A stretch of 21,782 bases of DNA from Phallusia fumigata. Taxonomy: Eukaryota > Chordata > Ascidiacea > Phlebobranchia > Ascidiidae. A program made the position numbers and the translations under genes. The DNA is taken from NCBI GenBank assembly GCA_008931825.1, contig QXVZ01012248.1:1-21782 (forward strand), read 5' to 3'. The notes beneath the pieces were generated by a model that saw only the letters and a program-made list of their open reading frames with translations, was not told the origin of the DNA and searched no databases. Of this stretch, positions 19,887 through 21,782 are shown piece after piece. Position 1 is the stretch's first letter; each line of letters begins with the position of its first letter.

Positions 19887-20816
19887 TGACATCCAATTTT
19901 AGTGACATTTAAAATCAATGACAACTGAATCCGCAGCAATTTTGTGTCACCCGATACTAATTTAGTGGCACAAAGCGGGTGTTACAACTCACTCCCTGTT
20001 GATCAAGATGGGGATTTCCCTGTCGTTATCTTATTGTTTGGCAAATTGGCAGTGTACATCCAGCTTTCAGTCGTGCGATCGTGTGACAATTGATGAATGA
20101 GTTTGTACGTGGTTCTGTGGTTGTATACACTAACTACAGCAGATTAAATCGTACGCGCTAGCTAGGTGGATCAAATCGTTATTGTACAGTCATTTTCGAG
20201 TAACATTAGAAATAATCGTAGTTAGAGTAATTAGAAACAATTACAAATGCAAAGGCGATTCCTACAGGCATCGATGTCTGAGTTAATTATCTAGGACGTT
20301 ACTTTTTTACACTGGAGAAAATGTTTACATGTATTTATATTTAACAACTGATCACCAACTCTGCAACAATTAAACAACAAAACGTTCTGGTAACTAGGTG
20401 ACGCAGTGTTAAAAGTACAATGTTGTATAGAATAACTAAATAAGAAATCAAAGTACCGCATCATATTGGTCATTGTTGGCTTTTTAACAGCCCTCCCATG
20501 TTTCCCCTAAGCTTCTTAGTCAGTGCACTGTTTCCCTGGTGCATAAGGATAAAGAGGAAGCATTGGACAAGTTATTGTTGTCACATACATTACAGTGCAT
20601 TCATTCTGACTGTGGTTTATTTATTGTTTGCAGATTACTGGTGTTGCATACTTCGTTACAGCTGATAATGTTTTATAGCTTAGCTTTCATTAGGTCGAAA
20701 CATTTTGGTCAAGTTTAGTTTTTTCTGAGGTGTGAATAGGCTTGGAACAGTTTAGCCACTGGTGTTTCAGTTGGGATTAACTGACTTACCTATGACATGT
20801 TTTGATTGTGTTGCAG
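19887..20816. other. Intergenic / upstream of last gene
   Basis: AT-rich with no supported coding exon. The last part (about 20600-20816) should hold the promoter of the following gene, or an intron in its 5' UTR. No convincing core promoter element was found. Confidence 0.4.
20811..20816 (+). promoter_or_regulatory. Splice acceptor before start codon of last gene
   Basis: TTGCAG after a T-rich tract ends at 20816, 38 bases before the ATG at 20855. As with the lectin gene, this may be the site where a spliced leader or an upstream 5' UTR exon is joined. Confidence 0.45.
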
Positions 20817-20854
20817 GGTATTTAAATTACCAAACATCCTAGGGTTGGCAAAAC

Positions 20855-21782
20855 ATGATTGATGACAATGCATCATCCGATGACAAAAGCCAACAAACAC
20901 ATGGTATTTATGTGGTTCAAGCAAAAAATAAAAGTAGGTTTTTGTATTTTACATGACATGGTACTTTATCAACCTGTTATCAAGGTTTGGCTGTACCAGG
21001 TAGATCAGTGCGTTACAACTTGAAGTTCAGAAATATGCAGCACAAAATAGTTGGTGTGTTAAGTAAAGCTCCTAACCATGTTTTCTTGTTGTTGCTTGTA
21101 CGAAGAAGAACAGCCGGAAGACAAAAGAACAAACCAACCTTCTCAAAGACTGACAAACTTTAACTTGAAACCCAACACTTCCAAATTTGTAAGTTGTTTT
21201 GATGATTTTGAAGTATTGATCCTTAACCACAAAATTCAAGATTTTTTGGTAATTCTTAACCTAAGCCACTTTTGGGCCCAGTACATGCTTTTAAAAAATC
21301 TTACTAAACATTTCTGCTGTAACGTTGTCTGTATTGATTTAGACTGCAGAAAAAAATGAAACTGATGAAGAGTCATCATTTGTTGATCTTTCTTTATTCT
21401 CCAACAGGTGGGTAAACTTTTGTGCCATCGCTTTGTATCAATAAAACAATATGTTTAGAAGCAACCTGTGGGTAAATAGATAAGTTTGATTTGCTTTATT
21501 TTTGCTCCCACATTTAACTTGACTGATAAAAATGTGGTATAGACTTTCTGCTGTGTCTTGGAACAGTATTTCAATGGAACAGTATGTCTGCTCTCATTTA
21601 AAAAAGATCTTTTTAGACATCTTACTGAAGAAGGTGTTACAGTATAATATTATTCTGTTTGTTTTTTACTTCCCTGGGGACTTGTCTATGCATACTTGTC
21701 ATAAAACAATTAAATGATTTGAATGAAACTTTTTCAGCTGAGGTATAGTCACGGCTGTGTGGCATCTGTTTTGTTTGTATGT
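20855..21782 (+). CDS. Unrecognised gene, N-terminal exons, 3'-partial
   Basis: Exons joining in phase: 20855-20933, 21106-21188, 21343-21407, 21567-21633, and probably 21738 to the window end. The start MIDDNASSDDKS is acidic and polar and is followed by a Lys/Gln/Asn-rich stretch, giving a likely disordered N-terminus. Then come DEESSFVDLSLFSN and a more structured segment, MEQYVCSHLKKIFLDILLKK. No signal peptide or membrane helix is visible, suggesting an intracellular protein. I do not recognise the family. The donor at 20934 (GTAGGT) was preferred to GTATTT at 20904; both leave the same phase. The acceptor at 21105/21108 is a tandem AAGAAG that could add or skip one Glu codon. The fifth exon rests only on an acceptor (TTTTTCAG) and an open frame. 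Confidence 0.6.

Noticed and set aside
1..21782. CRISPR arrays, bacterial operons, viral genes
   Set aside because: Split genes, GT..AG introns, AATAAA signals and metazoan domain families show eukaryotic nuclear DNA. No regularly spaced short direct repeats or viral genes were seen.

Overview
The window is eukaryotic genomic DNA: AT-rich, with small exons separated by introns of about 60 to 700 bases that have clear GT..AG borders. Gene content and texture fit an invertebrate deuterostome. A tunicate such as Ciona is my best guess, from compact introns, a divergent adhesion receptor, an SUEL-type lectin receptor with NPxY tails, and splice acceptors just upstream of start codons as expected where mRNAs are leader trans-spliced. 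The species call is inference. All gene models below were built by hand by joining exons whose reading phase agrees at every junction.

Layout. 168-7212 (+): the 3' part of an adhesion GPCR gene, 15 exons encoding about 677 residues: a cysteine-bearing linker, the GAIN domain, the GPS motif, seven membrane helices and a short tail. Its 5' end lies before the window. 7213-10532: poly(A) signals, then an intergenic stretch rich in repeats, including a copy of a dispersed repeat, a 169-base inverted repeat and a tRNA-derived SINE-like element. 10552-12785 (+): a complete five-exon gene for a 280-residue type I membrane protein with one galactose/rhamnose-binding (SUEL) lectin domain, a Ser/Thr-rich stalk, a membrane helix and a cytoplasmic tail with two NPIY motifs. 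13312-14508 (+): a second, related stalk + helix + tail cassette with no lectin exons of its own. Its phases would let it be spliced to the lectin exons upstream, so it is either an alternative 3' end of the same gene or a decapitated tandem copy. 15285-16464 (-): the last exons of an unrecognised gene whose product ends in 19-residue tyrosine-containing repeats. 16465-20816: transposon-rich territory with a PIF/Harbinger transposase remnant (-) and a roughly 500-base foldback element built from a repeated terminal unit. 20855-21782 (+): the first exons of an unrecognised gene that runs off the window.

The lectin gene, its paralogous cassette and perhaps the minus-strand gene may all encode surface or signalling tails with short tyrosine motifs. 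Together with the adhesion GPCR this looks like a cell-recognition neighbourhood, though the sequence does not prove any interaction. The two most notable points are an adhesion GPCR whose autoproteolysis site is altered while its tethered-agonist core is kept, and the lectin locus with two tandem stalk/helix/NPIY modules behind a single lectin head.
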